A stretch of 64,000 bases of DNA from assembly GCF_900094585.1 (NCBI RefSeq), contig NZ_FMAG01000004.1:434001-498000 (forward strand), in the 5' to 3' direction. Under the pieces are notes generated by a model. It ran no database searches and was not told the DNA's origin. It was given only the letters and a program-made list of their open reading frames with translations. This stretch comes from Martinezella multihospitum. GTDB lineage: Bacteria; Pseudomonadota; Alphaproteobacteria; Rhizobiales; Rhizobiaceae. Every line of letters starts with the position of its first letter. Positions within the stretch are counted from its first letter, which is position 1. Of the stretch, positions 8,658 to 17,824 are shown in pieces. The position numbers and the translations under genes were made by a program.

Positions 8658-9932
8658 ATGAAGCGCACTATTCGAATTCTGTCCGTCGCCTTCATGGCGG
8701 CGCTTTCGTCTGCCGCCCTTGCCCAGGAAAAGAAGCTGACGGTCGTCGGCGTGAATATCCACGAAGCCTCGATGCGAGGCGTTGGCGTCACGAACGGAAA
8801 GGACGCACTCGCCGATTTTGAGAAAGAGAAGAACGTCAAGGTCGCGGTGAACGTCGAAACCGGCCCAGGCATTCTCGAGGCTTTGCCGCGCCTGGGAACG
8901 CTAAACAAGTCTGCGGAAGACATCATCATGGTCTCGCAGTTGATGGCCAATCCAAGGCTCGCCGCTTTTCTTGAGCCGCTTGACAAATACATGGCCAAGA
9001 ACGCCGTCGAAGGCTTTCCGAAGGACTGGGTGAAGGCTCCGGTAGAGGCCGGAACGATCGATAGCCAGCACTATCTGCTTCCCTTGCGCTGCGGTGTCTG
9101 GATCTTCTGGGGCAACAAGAAATATCTCGCGGACCAAGGCGTGACGCAGCCGCCGAAGACGCCGGATCAGCTTTACGACGCCGCGAAAAGGGCGACCTTT
9201 ACAAAGGCCAACGGCGAGAAGGTCTATGGCTTCGCCGTACGCGGCATCAGCGACCAGGTTCCGTCCGGGTTTGCCACCATCGGAGCGATGTTTGGAGGAT
9301 CAATCGTCGACGAAAAAGGAGCAGTCGTCGTCAACAGCCCCGCAATGGTGAAGGCGGCCGAGTTCCTGCACCGCCTCTATGCGGAAGGTATCATGCCTCC
9401 GAACTGGTCCAGCGTCGACGCCGATCAAATGTTCACGTCCGGACGTCTCTCCATGGTCGTCAGCAATGACAACTTCACCTCGCGCTTCGAATCCCAGCAG
9501 GCTCTTGGTCCTGGCGGGACGATTGCCTTCCACGTTCCGATCCTCGACGAACTTCGCAAGGGCGGCGTCGACTACGCAGGCAGCCAGTCGTTCTACTGGG
9601 GTGCAGGTATCCTGAAAGGCTCTCAGAACAAAGAGCAGGCTTATGAGCTTATCAAGTACCTTGCTGGTTCCGGACCCGAAGCGATGATGATGGCTAACGG
9701 CAATCAGCCCTGCCGCGCGGCACCTCTCGCCAAACTCGGCGAAACGGTCGCCGCTAACAAAGTCGGTATCGACACACTTGCAATCTCGAGGCCGCCGCTT
9801 CCGGGCAATCCTCGTCTGAGCGAGGCAAGCGACGCGATTGCGGTCGCGGTCCAAAACATCGTCGTGAACGGTGCTCCAGCTCAGGATACGCTCGATACGC
9901 TCGCCGATGACCTAAAGGGCATCTACGAGTAA
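8658..9932 (+). CDS. Sugar ABC transporter periplasmic binding protein
   Basis: Family 1 solute-binding protein of 424 residues with a cleavable signal peptide (cleavage after ALAQ near residue 22). The middle region GVWIFWGNKKYLADQGV and the TPDQLYDAAKRAT segment are typical of carbohydrate-binding proteins of this family. Ribosome site GGGAGG eight bases before the ATG. First gene of a plus-strand operon (binding protein, two permeases, ATPase) divergent from the propeller-LacI arm. The ligand is not recognisable; context suggests an oligosaccharide or glycoside processed by the propeller protein and dehydrogenase. Confidence 0.87.
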   Translation: MKRTIRILSVAFMAALSSAALAQEKKLTVVGVNIHEASMRGVGVTNGKDALADFEKEKNVKVAVNVETGPGILEALPRLGTLNKSAEDIIMVSQLMANPRLAAFLEPLDKYMAKNAVEGFPKDWVKAPVEAGTIDSQHYLLPLRCGVWIFWGNKKYLADQGVTQPPKTPDQLYDAAKRATFTKANGEKVYGFAVRGISDQVPSGFATIGAMFGGSIVDEKGAVVVNSPAMVKAAEFLHRLYAEGIMPPNWSSVDADQMFTSGRLSMVVSNDNFTSRFESQQALGPGGTIAFHVPILDELRKGGVDYAGSQSFYWGAGILKGSQNKEQAYELIKYLAGSGPEAMMMANGNQPCRAAPLAKLGETVAANKVGIDTLAISRPPLPGNPRLSEASDAIAVAVQNIVVNGAPAQDTLDTLADDLKGIYE

Positions 9933-9960
9933 ACTCGACTGGCGCTGCCTTGGTCGTCAA

Positions 9961-9993
9961 GGCTCGGGGCCGCTCCGAGGGAAGCTCCGAGCC
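9961..9993 (+). terminator. Intra-operon hairpin after the binding-protein gene
   Basis: GGCTCGG (9961-9967) pairs with CCGAGCC (9987-9993). There is no T-run, so it is more likely an mRNA-stabilising or attenuating hairpin that keeps binding-protein mRNA in excess over the permease mRNA than a full terminator. Confidence 0.4.
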
Positions 9994-10076
9994 CAACGAT
10001 CTTAAAGTCGCGCGTCAAAGTCGGCGCTTGCGCCCACGCAGGAAGATACGTTTTCACTGCCGTACCTTTAAATCGG

Positions 10077-11015
10077 ATGACTAGCATGGCCACCACCAGC
10101 ATCACCGCTGCGCCTGACGGGCGTCGGCGCAGAAGAAACAGGAATGCGGAGGACTACATCGCCATCGGAGTGGTGGCAGTGCCCATTCTGTTGCTGCTGT
10201 TGTTTATCGGAATCCCCGCGATCGCGTTGCTTGCGACCGCGTTCTCAGACTATTCACCTGGAATACCGACGAAGTTCGTCGGCTGGAAGAATTTCTCGAC
10301 GCTGTTCAATAGCTCGGTGTTCTATACAATCCTCCTGCGCAACGTCGCATATGTCGTAGGCGTTGTCAGCTTGCAGCTGATCGTTGCGCTCGGCATCGCA
10401 CTGCTCCTCGACAATGAGCTCCCATATCGCCGGATTTGGATGGCTCTTCTGATTGCGCCATTCGCGATCAGCCCGGTGGTCGGGGTCGTCATTTGGAAGA
10501 ATTTGCTCGATCCCTCTTACGGCTTGATCAATTACGTTATCTCGTCCTTGGGACTACCTACGGTCCCATGGATGTCCACTCCGCTGACCTCTATGATCGC
10601 GGTCGTCATCGTGGCGGTCTGGCGAGGCTTTCCGTTCATCGCAATCATCCTTTTTGCGGCATTGCGCGGCATACCCGGTGAGGTCAAGGAAGCGGCTCGC
10701 ATGGATGGCGCCAATGCTTTCCAAGTCTTCTGGTACGTCAAGCTCCCCTTCATCATGCCGGCGCTCTCCATCATGGCGCTGTTCGAAACCATCTTCGCCG
10801 TGCGTGAGTTCGACACCATCCAGACGATGACTGGCGGCGGACCGGGCACCTCCACCTCGCTTCTATCCCACTACTTATATCGCACCGCTTTTGGGACATT
10901 CCGTTTCGGGATGGGTGCTGCAGTCGGCTGGGTGATGCTTGCCCTGACGATGGCCATGGCGGCGCTGATCATCTGGCGCGCGTATCGCGACATGTTCCCG
11001 AAGGCAAAGGCTTGA
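10077..11015 (+). CDS. Sugar ABC transporter permease, MalF type
   Basis: 312 residues. A basic N-terminal tail (GRRRRRNRNAED) is followed by the first membrane helix and further hydrophobic segments. The EAA loop GIPGEVKEAARMDGANAFQVF is about 95 residues from the C-terminus, and MTGGGPGTSTSLLSHY follows as in MalF-type subunits. The start at 10077 has only a weak ribosome site; an in-frame ATG three codons later (10086) is equally possible. It pairs with the permease at 11019 to form the channel. Confidence 0.9.
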   Translation: MTSMATTSITAAPDGRRRRRNRNAEDYIAIGVVAVPILLLLLFIGIPAIALLATAFSDYSPGIPTKFVGWKNFSTLFNSSVFYTILLRNVAYVVGVVSLQLIVALGIALLLDNELPYRRIWMALLIAPFAISPVVGVVIWKNLLDPSYGLINYVISSLGLPTVPWMSTPLTSMIAVVIVAVWRGFPFIAIILFAALRGIPGEVKEAARMDGANAFQVFWYVKLPFIMPALSIMALFETIFAVREFDTIQTMTGGGPGTSTSLLSHYLYRTAFGTFRFGMGAAVGWVMLALTMAMAALIIWRAYRDMFPKAKA

Positions 11016-11018
11016 GCA

Positions 11019-11849
11019 ATGAACGGAAATCTGACCGGCCGAATCCTGATCTTCGTACTCCTTTGCATCGCAGTTGTCTGGGCGTTCTTCCCGATCGTCT
11101 TTATGATCAGCAGTTCGTTCAAGCCTGGGGAACTGATCTGGTCTTATCCGCCGACACTGGTGTCGGAGCCGACTGTCAGCAACTACCAGAACATCGCCAA
11201 CCTGTTTCCGCGTTTCTGGCAGAGTCTGTTCAACAGCTTAATCGTAACCGCTCTGACGACAGTTCTGACGCTCGCTATGGCGATCGCTTCCGCATTCGTG
11301 TTCTCGCGGCTGCGTCAACCATGGCTGAAGCTACCCGCATTTCTCATGATCTTCGTTCGGATGTTTCCGTCGATCATCGTCGTTATCCCGCTATATCCCG
11401 TCTTCAACGAGTTGGGTTGGCTCGACACAATAACCCCGCTGGTCCTTTGCGGTGCGGCGTTCGCCGTTAGCATGGCGACACTTCTGATCAAGACTTTCGT
11501 CGACGATATTCCAATCGAACTCGAGGAGGCGGCCATGATCGACGGCTGCTCACGTGTCGGTGCCTTTGTTCGAATTACGCTGCCCTTGCTGAGACCGGCG
11601 ATTGCCGCTGTGTCCCTCGTCGTGGCGATCGGTGCCTGGAACGAGTATCTCTTCCCGCTGGTATTCACATCCAACGATGCGCGCACAGCGCCGGTGATCA
11701 TTTCCATCGCGATGAGCAACGAAGATGGCGTGGCGTGGGGCGGTGTCATGGCCATGGCGTCCGTCTACCTGGCGCCACCACTGTTGCTCGTGCTCATGCT
11801 CCATAAACAGATAACGAATGTAATGACCATGGGTGCGGTCAAGGGCTGA
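11019..11849 (+). CDS. Sugar ABC transporter permease, MalG type
   Basis: 276 residues with six predicted membrane segments. The EAA loop is DIPIELEEAAMIDGCSRVGAF and the C-terminus MTMGAVKG is the standard MalG-type ending. It starts three bases after the stop of the MalF-type gene (TGAGCAATG), so the two are likely translated in a coupled fashion. The ATPase gene follows after 109 bases. Confidence 0.92.
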   Translation: MNGNLTGRILIFVLLCIAVVWAFFPIVFMISSSFKPGELIWSYPPTLVSEPTVSNYQNIANLFPRFWQSLFNSLIVTALTTVLTLAMAIASAFVFSRLRQPWLKLPAFLMIFVRMFPSIIVVIPLYPVFNELGWLDTITPLVLCGAAFAVSMATLLIKTFVDDIPIELEEAAMIDGCSRVGAFVRITLPLLRPAIAAVSLVVAIGAWNEYLFPLVFTSNDARTAPVIISIAMSNEDGVAWGGVMAMASVYLAPPLLLVLMLHKQITNVMTMGAVKG

Positions 11850-11958
11850 CCCGAGACACGATCTTCAAGCATTACCGATGGTGGCCCGACGACGGCCGGG
11901 GACACATCTCGTGTGTTTGCGAGAGTGTCAAAGATTGCAAACTTTAGAGGAGGAAGGC

Positions 11959-13002
11959 ATGACGCGCGTACAGATCAGGCAGGCGGGGAAGACCTTCGGA
12001 GCGCTCAATGTCCTGAAGGGCGTCTCGGTTGATATCGATGACGGGCAGTTCGTCGTGCTTGTCGGGCCGTCCGGCTGTGGGAAATCCACGCTCTTGCGGA
12101 TGATCGCCGGCCTCGAGCAGATTTCTTTCGGAGAAATCGACATCGGTGGTCGTGTCGTCAACGATCTCCCGCCAAAGGACCGCGACATCGCCATGGTGTT
12201 TCAGAGTTATGCGCTCTATCCCCACATGACCGTTGCGCAGAACATGGGCTTTGCCCTTAAACTCAAAGGAACGCCCTCGGACGAAATCAAGGCAAAGGTG
12301 GATCGCGCCGCCGAAATTCTCAGCCTTTCTGCTCTCCTTGACAGGCTCCCGAAGCAGCTCTCCGGCGGACAGCGGCAGCGCGTTGCCATGGGGCGTGCTA
12401 TCGTCCGTGATCCGGAAGTATTTCTTTTTGACGAGCCGCTTTCGAATCTTGACGCCAAGCTCCGAGTCCAAATGCGCGCAGAGATCAAGGAGCTTCACCA
12501 GCGGTTGAAGACCACCACGATCTACGTGACCCACGATCAAGTTGAGGCGATGACAATGGCCGACAAGATCGTGGTGATGCGCGATGGCTCGATCGAACAG
12601 GTCGGCGACCCGCTGGAGCTCTACGACCGGCCCTGCAACACGTTCGTAGCCGGATTCATCGGTTCACCATCGATGAACTTCATTCAAGGCGAGATGACGA
12701 CTGCCGGGTTCACAACAAGTGATGGGATTATCTTGCCCACCCTCCCGAATGCACCTTCCGCCGCTAAGATCTATGGCATCAGGCCGGAACACTTCCACCT
12801 CGATGAAAACGGCATCTCGATCGAGGTAGCGGTAACAGAGCCGACTGGCGCGGAGACGATGGTTCTCGGTCGGCTGGGAAAACAGAACATCACTTGCGTC
12901 TTCCGGGAGCGGATAACCGCGACCGCAGGCTCAACGATCAAGGTAAGCCCCGATCTGCAAACGGTTCACCTTTTCAACAGCGAGGGATTGGCGATCCGTT
13001 GA
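11959..13002 (+). CDS. Sugar ABC transporter ATP-binding protein (UgpC/MalK family)
   Basis: 347 residues from the ATG at 11959, which has GAGGAGG upstream; the open frame extends to 11833 but that would overlap the permease gene and adds no conserved sequence. Walker A GPSGCGKST, Q-loop VFQSYALYP, signature LSGGQRQRVAMGRAI, Walker B VFLFDEPLSNLD, switch His in YVTHDQ. The C-terminal regulatory domain has GIRPEHFHL. Last gene of the second ABC operon; paralogous to the ATPase at 319-1404. Confidence 0.93.
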   Translation: MTRVQIRQAGKTFGALNVLKGVSVDIDDGQFVVLVGPSGCGKSTLLRMIAGLEQISFGEIDIGGRVVNDLPPKDRDIAMVFQSYALYPHMTVAQNMGFALKLKGTPSDEIKAKVDRAAEILSLSALLDRLPKQLSGGQRQRVAMGRAIVRDPEVFLFDEPLSNLDAKLRVQMRAEIKELHQRLKTTTIYVTHDQVEAMTMADKIVVMRDGSIEQVGDPLELYDRPCNTFVAGFIGSPSMNFIQGEMTTAGFTTSDGIILPTLPNAPSAAKIYGIRPEHFHLDENGISIEVAVTEPTGAETMVLGRLGKQNITCVFRERITATAGSTIKVSPDLQTVHLFNSEGLAIR

Positions 13003-13120
13003 GTTCACGCTGTGAGTTGGCCCAGATGCGGCCAGGGATCATATGATCTCATCCTATCGATCTCTATTCGTCCGCTAACATTGACAGGATGAGCGTTAGC
13101 GATCGACAGGGTGAGTTTTA

Positions 13121-14134
13121 TCAAAAGACGAGTTGCACCTTGAGCGTTTGTTCAGGATGCTGCTCCACGAGATCAAAAGCGGCGCGCGCGTCCCTGGCGT
13201 CGAAGGTCTGTGTGATCATCGCCTCGGGTCGCAGGGCGCCGGTTTCCAGCCAGCGCACGACCTCCGGAATGAATCGGCGGTTGAGGCGCGACCCGACCAG
13301 CGTGAGTTCCTTGCGGACGATTTCCTGCTGGCTGACGTTGCAGGGAGCGGGAGAAAATCCAAGCAAACCGATGCGGCCGGCTGGAGCCGCAACCCGGCAA
13401 GCTTCTTCGAGCAGGCTGGGAATACCGGCGCCATCTATGACAACAGAAGGGCCGAGGCCATCGAGTTCGGATGCCACAATTTCCGCTACGGATTGTTGCC
13501 TTGAATTGACGACGACATCCGCGCCGAACTCTTTCGCGCGCTTGAGCCGGTCTGCATCGATGTCCGAGACGATGCAGCGCGCGCCGCGCATTTTCGCGAC
13601 CTGGAGAACGGTGATGCCCACCGTTCCGGCACCATAGATGAGCACGACATCCTCATTCGTGCATTCGGTTCGCCAAAGCACATTTGCGGCAACGGCAAGC
13701 GGCTCGGCCAGTGCCGCCACGTCGAGCCCGAGCGACGGTGAGACTTTGATGGCATTGGCTTCTGGAACGACCGCCACAGAGCGGAAGCCGCCGTCCCGGT
13801 GAACGCCGATTACCTGGAGCTTCGAGCAGACGTTGGAGCGTCCGACCCGGCACGGATAGCAGGTGCCGCAGGAAATCACCGGATCGGCGACGACATGATC
13901 GCCGATGGCAAGCGAGGAAACGCCGGCGCCCAGCGCCTCGACGACACCGGAGAACTCGTGGCCGATCACCCTGGGATAGACGGCGAAAGGATTGGAACCA
14001 TGGAGGATGTGCATGTCGGATCCGCAGATGCCGGCACGCTTTACGCGGATAGCAACGTCGCCAGGTCCCGGTTTCGGCGCGTCCCTGTCATCGACAACAA
14101 GTTTGTACGGTTCGCGAACGGAAATCGTCACCAT
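13121..14134 (-). CDS. Zinc-dependent sugar-acid dehydrogenase (L-galactonate-5-dehydrogenase / LgoD-like, MDR family)
   Basis: 337 residues from the ATG at 14134 (AAGGGGAT upstream); a longer frame would run into the UxuB gene's end. Medium-chain dehydrogenase: catalytic-zinc ligands C in GICGSD and HE in IGHEFSG, structural zinc site with four Cys in CGTCYPCRVGRSNVC, NAD motif GAGTVG. The VIGVHRDGGF stretch is shared with E. coli YjjN/LgoD, which oxidises L-galactonate to tagaturonate. Third gene of the uxuA-uxuB unit, so a hexonate or ketohexonate substrate is a sound inference, though L-idonate 5-dehydrogenase activity is possible. Confidence 0.83.
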   Translation of the reverse strand: MVTISVREPYKLVVDDRDAPKPGPGDVAIRVKRAGICGSDMHILHGSNPFAVYPRVIGHEFSGVVEALGAGVSSLAIGDHVVADPVISCGTCYPCRVGRSNVCSKLQVIGVHRDGGFRSVAVVPEANAIKVSPSLGLDVAALAEPLAVAANVLWRTECTNEDVVLIYGAGTVGITVLQVAKMRGARCIVSDIDADRLKRAKEFGADVVVNSRQQSVAEIVASELDGLGPSVVIDGAGIPSLLEEACRVAAPAGRIGLLGFSPAPCNVSQQEIVRKELTLVGSRLNRRFIPEVVRWLETGALRPEAMITQTFDARDARAAFDLVEQHPEQTLKVQLVF

Positions 14135-14172
14135 GATCTTATCCCCTTGCAATTTTGGGTACGCGCATCGTT

Positions 14173-15582
14173 TCAGGCATTGCGCAAGGTCTGAAGTCGG
14201 GCTGTGACGAATGCTCGCCATGCCGTATTGTCTCGTAGGGTCGCCGGGAAAAGGCCGGTGATGTCGAAGAAGGGTGCGGATGAATGAGCTGATGCAGAGA
14301 GGGCGGCGGCCGCCTTCAACTCCGCGGCCCGCGGATCATCGAGGTGGCTGGTCGTGATCACATAGGCAAGCCATAGAGCAACGACGTCTGCGAAATCCGC
14401 AGCATCGCCGCCGGCTGCAAGTCGCTCCAAAGCTGGCGCGAAGATGCGCTGAGCCATCTTCTGGCTGCCATCCATCGCGATCTGCGCGGTTCGGTGTGCG
14501 ATTGCGGGATTTGAGAACCGGGCAAGGAGCTGTTCGCAATAGGCTGTAAGATCTATTTCCGGCACAGGGTCCAGCGTCGGCAGAACCGCTTGCATGTGTT
14601 GGTGCACCCGTTCGGCGTGAGCAGGCACCCTCATCACATCGCGAACGTAATCCAGACCCTTAAGCTGGCCAAGATAGGCGATCAGCGAGTGGGAGCCGTT
14701 CAAAAGCCGCAGCTTCATTTTTTCATAGGCTTCGACATTTCGGACGAAGATCGCACCGCCAATCTCCCAGGCCGGACGGCCGGCTGAAAAATTATCCTCG
14801 ATCACCCATTGGGAAAATGGCTCTGTTTCGAGCGCCAGGCGATCCTTGGCCCCGATGAGGGAAGCTGCAAGCGCCCGCGTCTGGTCGGTGGCGGCCGGTA
14901 CGATGCGGTCGACCATGCTGGAAGGGAAACGGACTTCCCGCGCGATCCAGCGTGGCAGCTGCGGATCTCGCCGATCCGCCATCTCGATGACCAGGCGCTG
15001 GACGATATGGCCATTGCCCGGAAGGTTGTCGCAGCAGAGCACCGTCAACGGATTGCGGCCAAGCTGCATGCGTCGCGCGAGCGTTTCAACGAGAATGCCG
15101 ATCACGCCGACCGGCTCTTCCGGGTGAGCGATGTCATGGGCGATGGCCGGATGAGAAAGATCGATTCCGCCGGAAACGGGATCGATCCCGTAGGCCTTTT
15201 CGCTCACGGTCAGCGTCACGATCTTCGTGTCGTTGTCCGTCAGGCGGCCGAGCAGTCGCCCGCGCTCTTCGCTCGCGGCGATAGCATCGATGATCGAGCC
15301 GACGATACGGGCCTGGTCGCCGGTCGCTCCGCGTGTCACCACACTGTAGCGATAGTCCTGTTCTTTGAGGTCGGCGACGATGTCCAAGGAACGCAAGCTC
15401 GCGCCGGCAATGCCCCAGTCAAGCGAACCAGCACCGAGAGCTAGATCGGTGTAGACTGCTTGATGAGCCCGATGGAAGGCGCCCAGTCCGAGATGGACGA
15501 TACCGATCTTGAGTGCCGCGGGATCGAAGGAGGGGCGTTCGACATCACTTGAAAACGGAGTGTCCTTGTCGAGACGGTTCAT
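14173..15582 (-). CDS. uxuB: D-mannonate oxidoreductase / fructuronate reductase (mannitol dehydrogenase family)
   Basis: 469 residues. Reduces D-fructuronate (or tagaturonate) to D-mannonate with NADH in hexuronate breakdown. N-terminal HLGLGAFHRAHQA is the Rossmann motif of polyol/long-chain mannitol dehydrogenases, and KMKLRLLNGSHS contains the conserved Lys, Asn and His of the active site. It starts three bases after the stop of uxuA, which makes the next step of the pathway (mannonate to 2-keto-3-deoxygluconate). Exact choice between UxuB and UxuB-like mannitol dehydrogenase rests on this coupling. Confidence 0.9.
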   Translation of the reverse strand: MNRLDKDTPFSSDVERPSFDPAALKIGIVHLGLGAFHRAHQAVYTDLALGAGSLDWGIAGASLRSLDIVADLKEQDYRYSVVTRGATGDQARIVGSIIDAIAASEERGRLLGRLTDNDTKIVTLTVSEKAYGIDPVSGGIDLSHPAIAHDIAHPEEPVGVIGILVETLARRMQLGRNPLTVLCCDNLPGNGHIVQRLVIEMADRRDPQLPRWIAREVRFPSSMVDRIVPAATDQTRALAASLIGAKDRLALETEPFSQWVIEDNFSAGRPAWEIGGAIFVRNVEAYEKMKLRLLNGSHSLIAYLGQLKGLDYVRDVMRVPAHAERVHQHMQAVLPTLDPVPEIDLTAYCEQLLARFSNPAIAHRTAQIAMDGSQKMAQRIFAPALERLAAGGDAADFADVVALWLAYVITTSHLDDPRAAELKAAAALSASAHSSAPFFDITGLFPATLRDNTAWRAFVTARLQTLRNA

Positions 15583-15585
15583 TGC

Positions 15586-16782
15586 TCACATCATTCCGTA
15601 AGAGGGATGCATCAGTGTCTGCTCGATGCCGCGTAACTCGGCAAGACCTTTAAGCCGTCCGATGGCTGGATAACCCGGTTGGGCGCCGCGCGTCAGATCA
15701 TCCAGGATTTCCTGCCCGTGGTCCGGACGCATGAAGATCTGGTGATCTTCGCGACCTATCGACTTGCGGCGGCGCTCCTCGGCCAGCAGTGCGGCGATGA
15801 CTGCAACCATGTCGGTGTTACCGTCAAGGTGCTGATCCTCGAAGAACGAGCAAGGAAAGCCCTGGGTTTCGCGGGTGACATTGCGCAGATGGGCAAAATG
15901 AATTCGTGGCGCGAGGCGCTTCACCATGGCCGGCAGATCATTGTCCGGTCGGGCGCCCAGCGATCCCGTGCAGAAGGTGACGCCATTTGCGTTGCGGTCG
16001 ACTGCGTCGAGCACCTTGATATAGTCCTGTTCGGTCGAAAGGATGCGCGGCAGACCGAGCAGCGGCCATGGCGGATCGTCTCCGTGGGCGCAAAGGCGCA
16101 TATCGAGTTCTTCTGCGACCGGTACGACCTCGGAAAGAAAATCGATGAGGTTGCCGCGCAGTATGTCGGCGCTGATACCGTCATAGCGCGAAAGAGCGGC
16201 GCGCAACTCCGCGATGCTGTAGCCGTCCGCCGAACCCGGTAGCCCGGCGCCGATGTTGCTCGATAATCTTGCGATCTTCTCCTGCGACATTTCGGCAAAT
16301 CGGCTCCTGGCAGCCTCGATCAGCGCCTCAGGATAGCCCTGTGCCGCAGCTGGCCGCTGAAGAATGTGAATATCGAAGGCGACAAAGTCGACGAGGTCGA
16401 AGCGCATGGCGCGCGCGCCTCCGGCCGTCTCCCAGCGCAGGTCCGTCCGTGTCCAGTCGAGCACCGGCATGAAATTGTAGCACACCGTGAAAATTCCGGC
16501 CTTTGCGAGCTGTCGCAGGCTTTCCTTCCATGCTTCAATATGGGTCTTCCAGTCGCCGGTCATGGTCTTGATGTCTTCGGAAACCGGAATGCTTTCCACG
16601 AGTTCCCATTCGAGACCGCCGGCGCGAACCTCGTTCTGCCGCTTGAGAATTTCGCCGGCAGTCCATGCAGTGCCTGTCGGTACATGATGCAGGGCGCTGA
16701 CGATGCCTTGGGCGCCAGTCTGAGCCGCGTCACGCACGCTCACCCTGTCGACCGGTCCGAACCAGCGCCAAATATGTCTCAT
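15586..16782 (-). CDS. uxuA: D-mannonate dehydratase
   Basis: 398 residues. Converts D-mannonate to 2-keto-3-deoxy-D-gluconate with a divalent metal. Starts MRHIWRWFGPVDRVS, as UxuA proteins do, then ALHHVPTG. The metal-binding region is recognisable as LCAHGDDPPWPLLGLPRI, CTGSLGARPDND and HFAHLRN; E. coli-type enzymes have HPDDPP where this has HGDDPP. First gene of the uxuA-uxuB-dehydrogenase operon, transcribed away from the GntR regulator. The promoter contains the CTACCATGGTAG operator described at 16939. Confidence 0.93.
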   Translation of the reverse strand: MRHIWRWFGPVDRVSVRDAAQTGAQGIVSALHHVPTGTAWTAGEILKRQNEVRAGGLEWELVESIPVSEDIKTMTGDWKTHIEAWKESLRQLAKAGIFTVCYNFMPVLDWTRTDLRWETAGGARAMRFDLVDFVAFDIHILQRPAAAQGYPEALIEAARSRFAEMSQEKIARLSSNIGAGLPGSADGYSIAELRAALSRYDGISADILRGNLIDFLSEVVPVAEELDMRLCAHGDDPPWPLLGLPRILSTEQDYIKVLDAVDRNANGVTFCTGSLGARPDNDLPAMVKRLAPRIHFAHLRNVTRETQGFPCSFFEDQHLDGNTDMVAVIAALLAEERRRKSIGREDHQIFMRPDHGQEILDDLTRGAQPGYPAIGRLKGLAELRGIEQTLMHPSYGMM

Positions 16783-16938
16783 GCTGTCTTCCCCTTATTG
16801 GTCTGCTGGCCCGGCGGCTGAAACGGTTGCCGAAGAGCTATCCGATTTTCCCGTTGCCATCCCCTGGATCACCTCATGCCGACACCGGCACTCACAAAGG
16901 CTGCAGCTCCTCCGCCATATTTAATTTTGAAATACATA

Positions 16939-16958
16939 CTACCATGGTAGAGTGTCAA
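16939..16958 (-). promoter_or_regulatory. Promoter/operator of the uxuA operon (UxuR-type palindrome)
   Basis: On the minus strand TTGACA (16958-16953) is followed after three bases by TACCATGGTAG; the 12-bp core CTACCATGGTAG (16939-16950) is a perfect palindrome. The same arrangement recurs before the TRAP genes at 17805-17824. The GntR/FCD regulator encoded next to it is the likely binder, and the site is placed to control both uxuA and the regulator's own promoter. Confidence 0.65.
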
Positions 16959-17028
16959 TGTGCGTTGTGGATTATTGGCGAATTATGTGCGATGCGACTA
17001 TAACGGATGCAACGGAGGTCGGAGCAAT

Positions 17029-17769
17029 ATGGCGGCGAGACGAACGAACCAGGCGGGTGCCGAAGACTTGCGTCAAATTTCCGCGCAGCCGTCGCTGGAG
17101 CCGATCAATCCCCGCCAGCCGATCGCGGTCCAGGTCTATGAGCGGCTAAGACGCGCCATTACCACGCTCTCGATGCTGCCCTCCGAGGCGCTGAGCGAAA
17201 AGGAGCTTTCCTTGCAGCTCGGCGTCAGCCGGACACCCGTTCGCGAAGCGCTCATTCGATTGGCGGACGAAGGACTGATCGACATCCTGCCGCAAAGGGG
17301 CAGCTTTGTTGCCCCAATCCGCTTGCGCGACGTCGAAGAGGCTCAATTCATTCGAGAATCTCTGGAAGTTGCAGTCAGCAGGCGTCTCGCCGGCGGCTGT
17401 TCCAGGCGGTTTCTGACGGAAATCAAAAGTAATCTTTACGACCAGGAAAAAGCCGTCAATACAGAGGCTTTGGATCTCTTCCTGGATCTCGACGAAGCCT
17501 TCCACAGAAGTTTTTGCGAGGAGGCGGGCCTGTCGAAAAGCTGGCGTGTGATCCAGGCCGTCAAGCTGCAAATGGATCGGGTTCGCTATCTGAGCCTTCC
17601 TGATCTTGGCCATCTTCGCATCTTGCTAACGCAGCACCGCTCCATTGTCGATGCGATCGAAGCGGGGGATGTCGAGAAGGCGGGAAGCGATATGGCGGCA
17701 CATTTGCGCGAAGTGCTCCGCACCGCCAGAAACCTGAGCGAGCAGCGGCGAGACCTTATAGAAAGCTGA
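17029..17769 (+). CDS. GntR-family regulator with FCD domain (UxuR-like)
   Basis: 246 residues from ATG 17029 (CGGAGG upstream); the frame opens earlier at 16960 but those codons lie in the promoter. Winged helix at residues 40-100 with VSRTPVREALIRLADEGLI, then an FCD effector domain containing the ALDLFLDLDEAFHRSF segment, whose Asp/His residues usually hold a metal near the ligand. FCD regulators of this kind respond to hexuronates or related acids. Flanked by uxuA (divergent) and the TRAP transporter (same strand), with identical operators on both sides, so it probably represses both until substrate arrives. Confidence 0.9.
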   Translation: MAARRTNQAGAEDLRQISAQPSLEPINPRQPIAVQVYERLRRAITTLSMLPSEALSEKELSLQLGVSRTPVREALIRLADEGLIDILPQRGSFVAPIRLRDVEEAQFIRESLEVAVSRRLAGGCSRRFLTEIKSNLYDQEKAVNTEALDLFLDLDEAFHRSFCEEAGLSKSWRVIQAVKLQMDRVRYLSLPDLGHLRILLTQHRSIVDAIEAGDVEKAGSDMAAHLREVLRTARNLSEQRRDLIES

Positions 17770-17804
17770 AGCCCAGGGGACGCAGCATCTTTGCATGTCA
17801 ATCG

Positions 17805-17824
17805 TTGACATAGTACCATGGTAG
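17805..17824 (+). promoter_or_regulatory. Promoter/operator of the TRAP transporter genes
   Basis: TTGACA at 17805-17810, three bases, then TACCATGGTAG at 17814-17824 (palindromic core TACCATGGTA). Spacing and sequence match the uxuA promoter at 16939-16958. A further inverted repeat, TGTCAA-TCG-TTGACA (17796-17810), overlaps the -35 box. The first TRAP gene starts 285 bases downstream, so the transcript should have a long leader. Confidence 0.6.
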
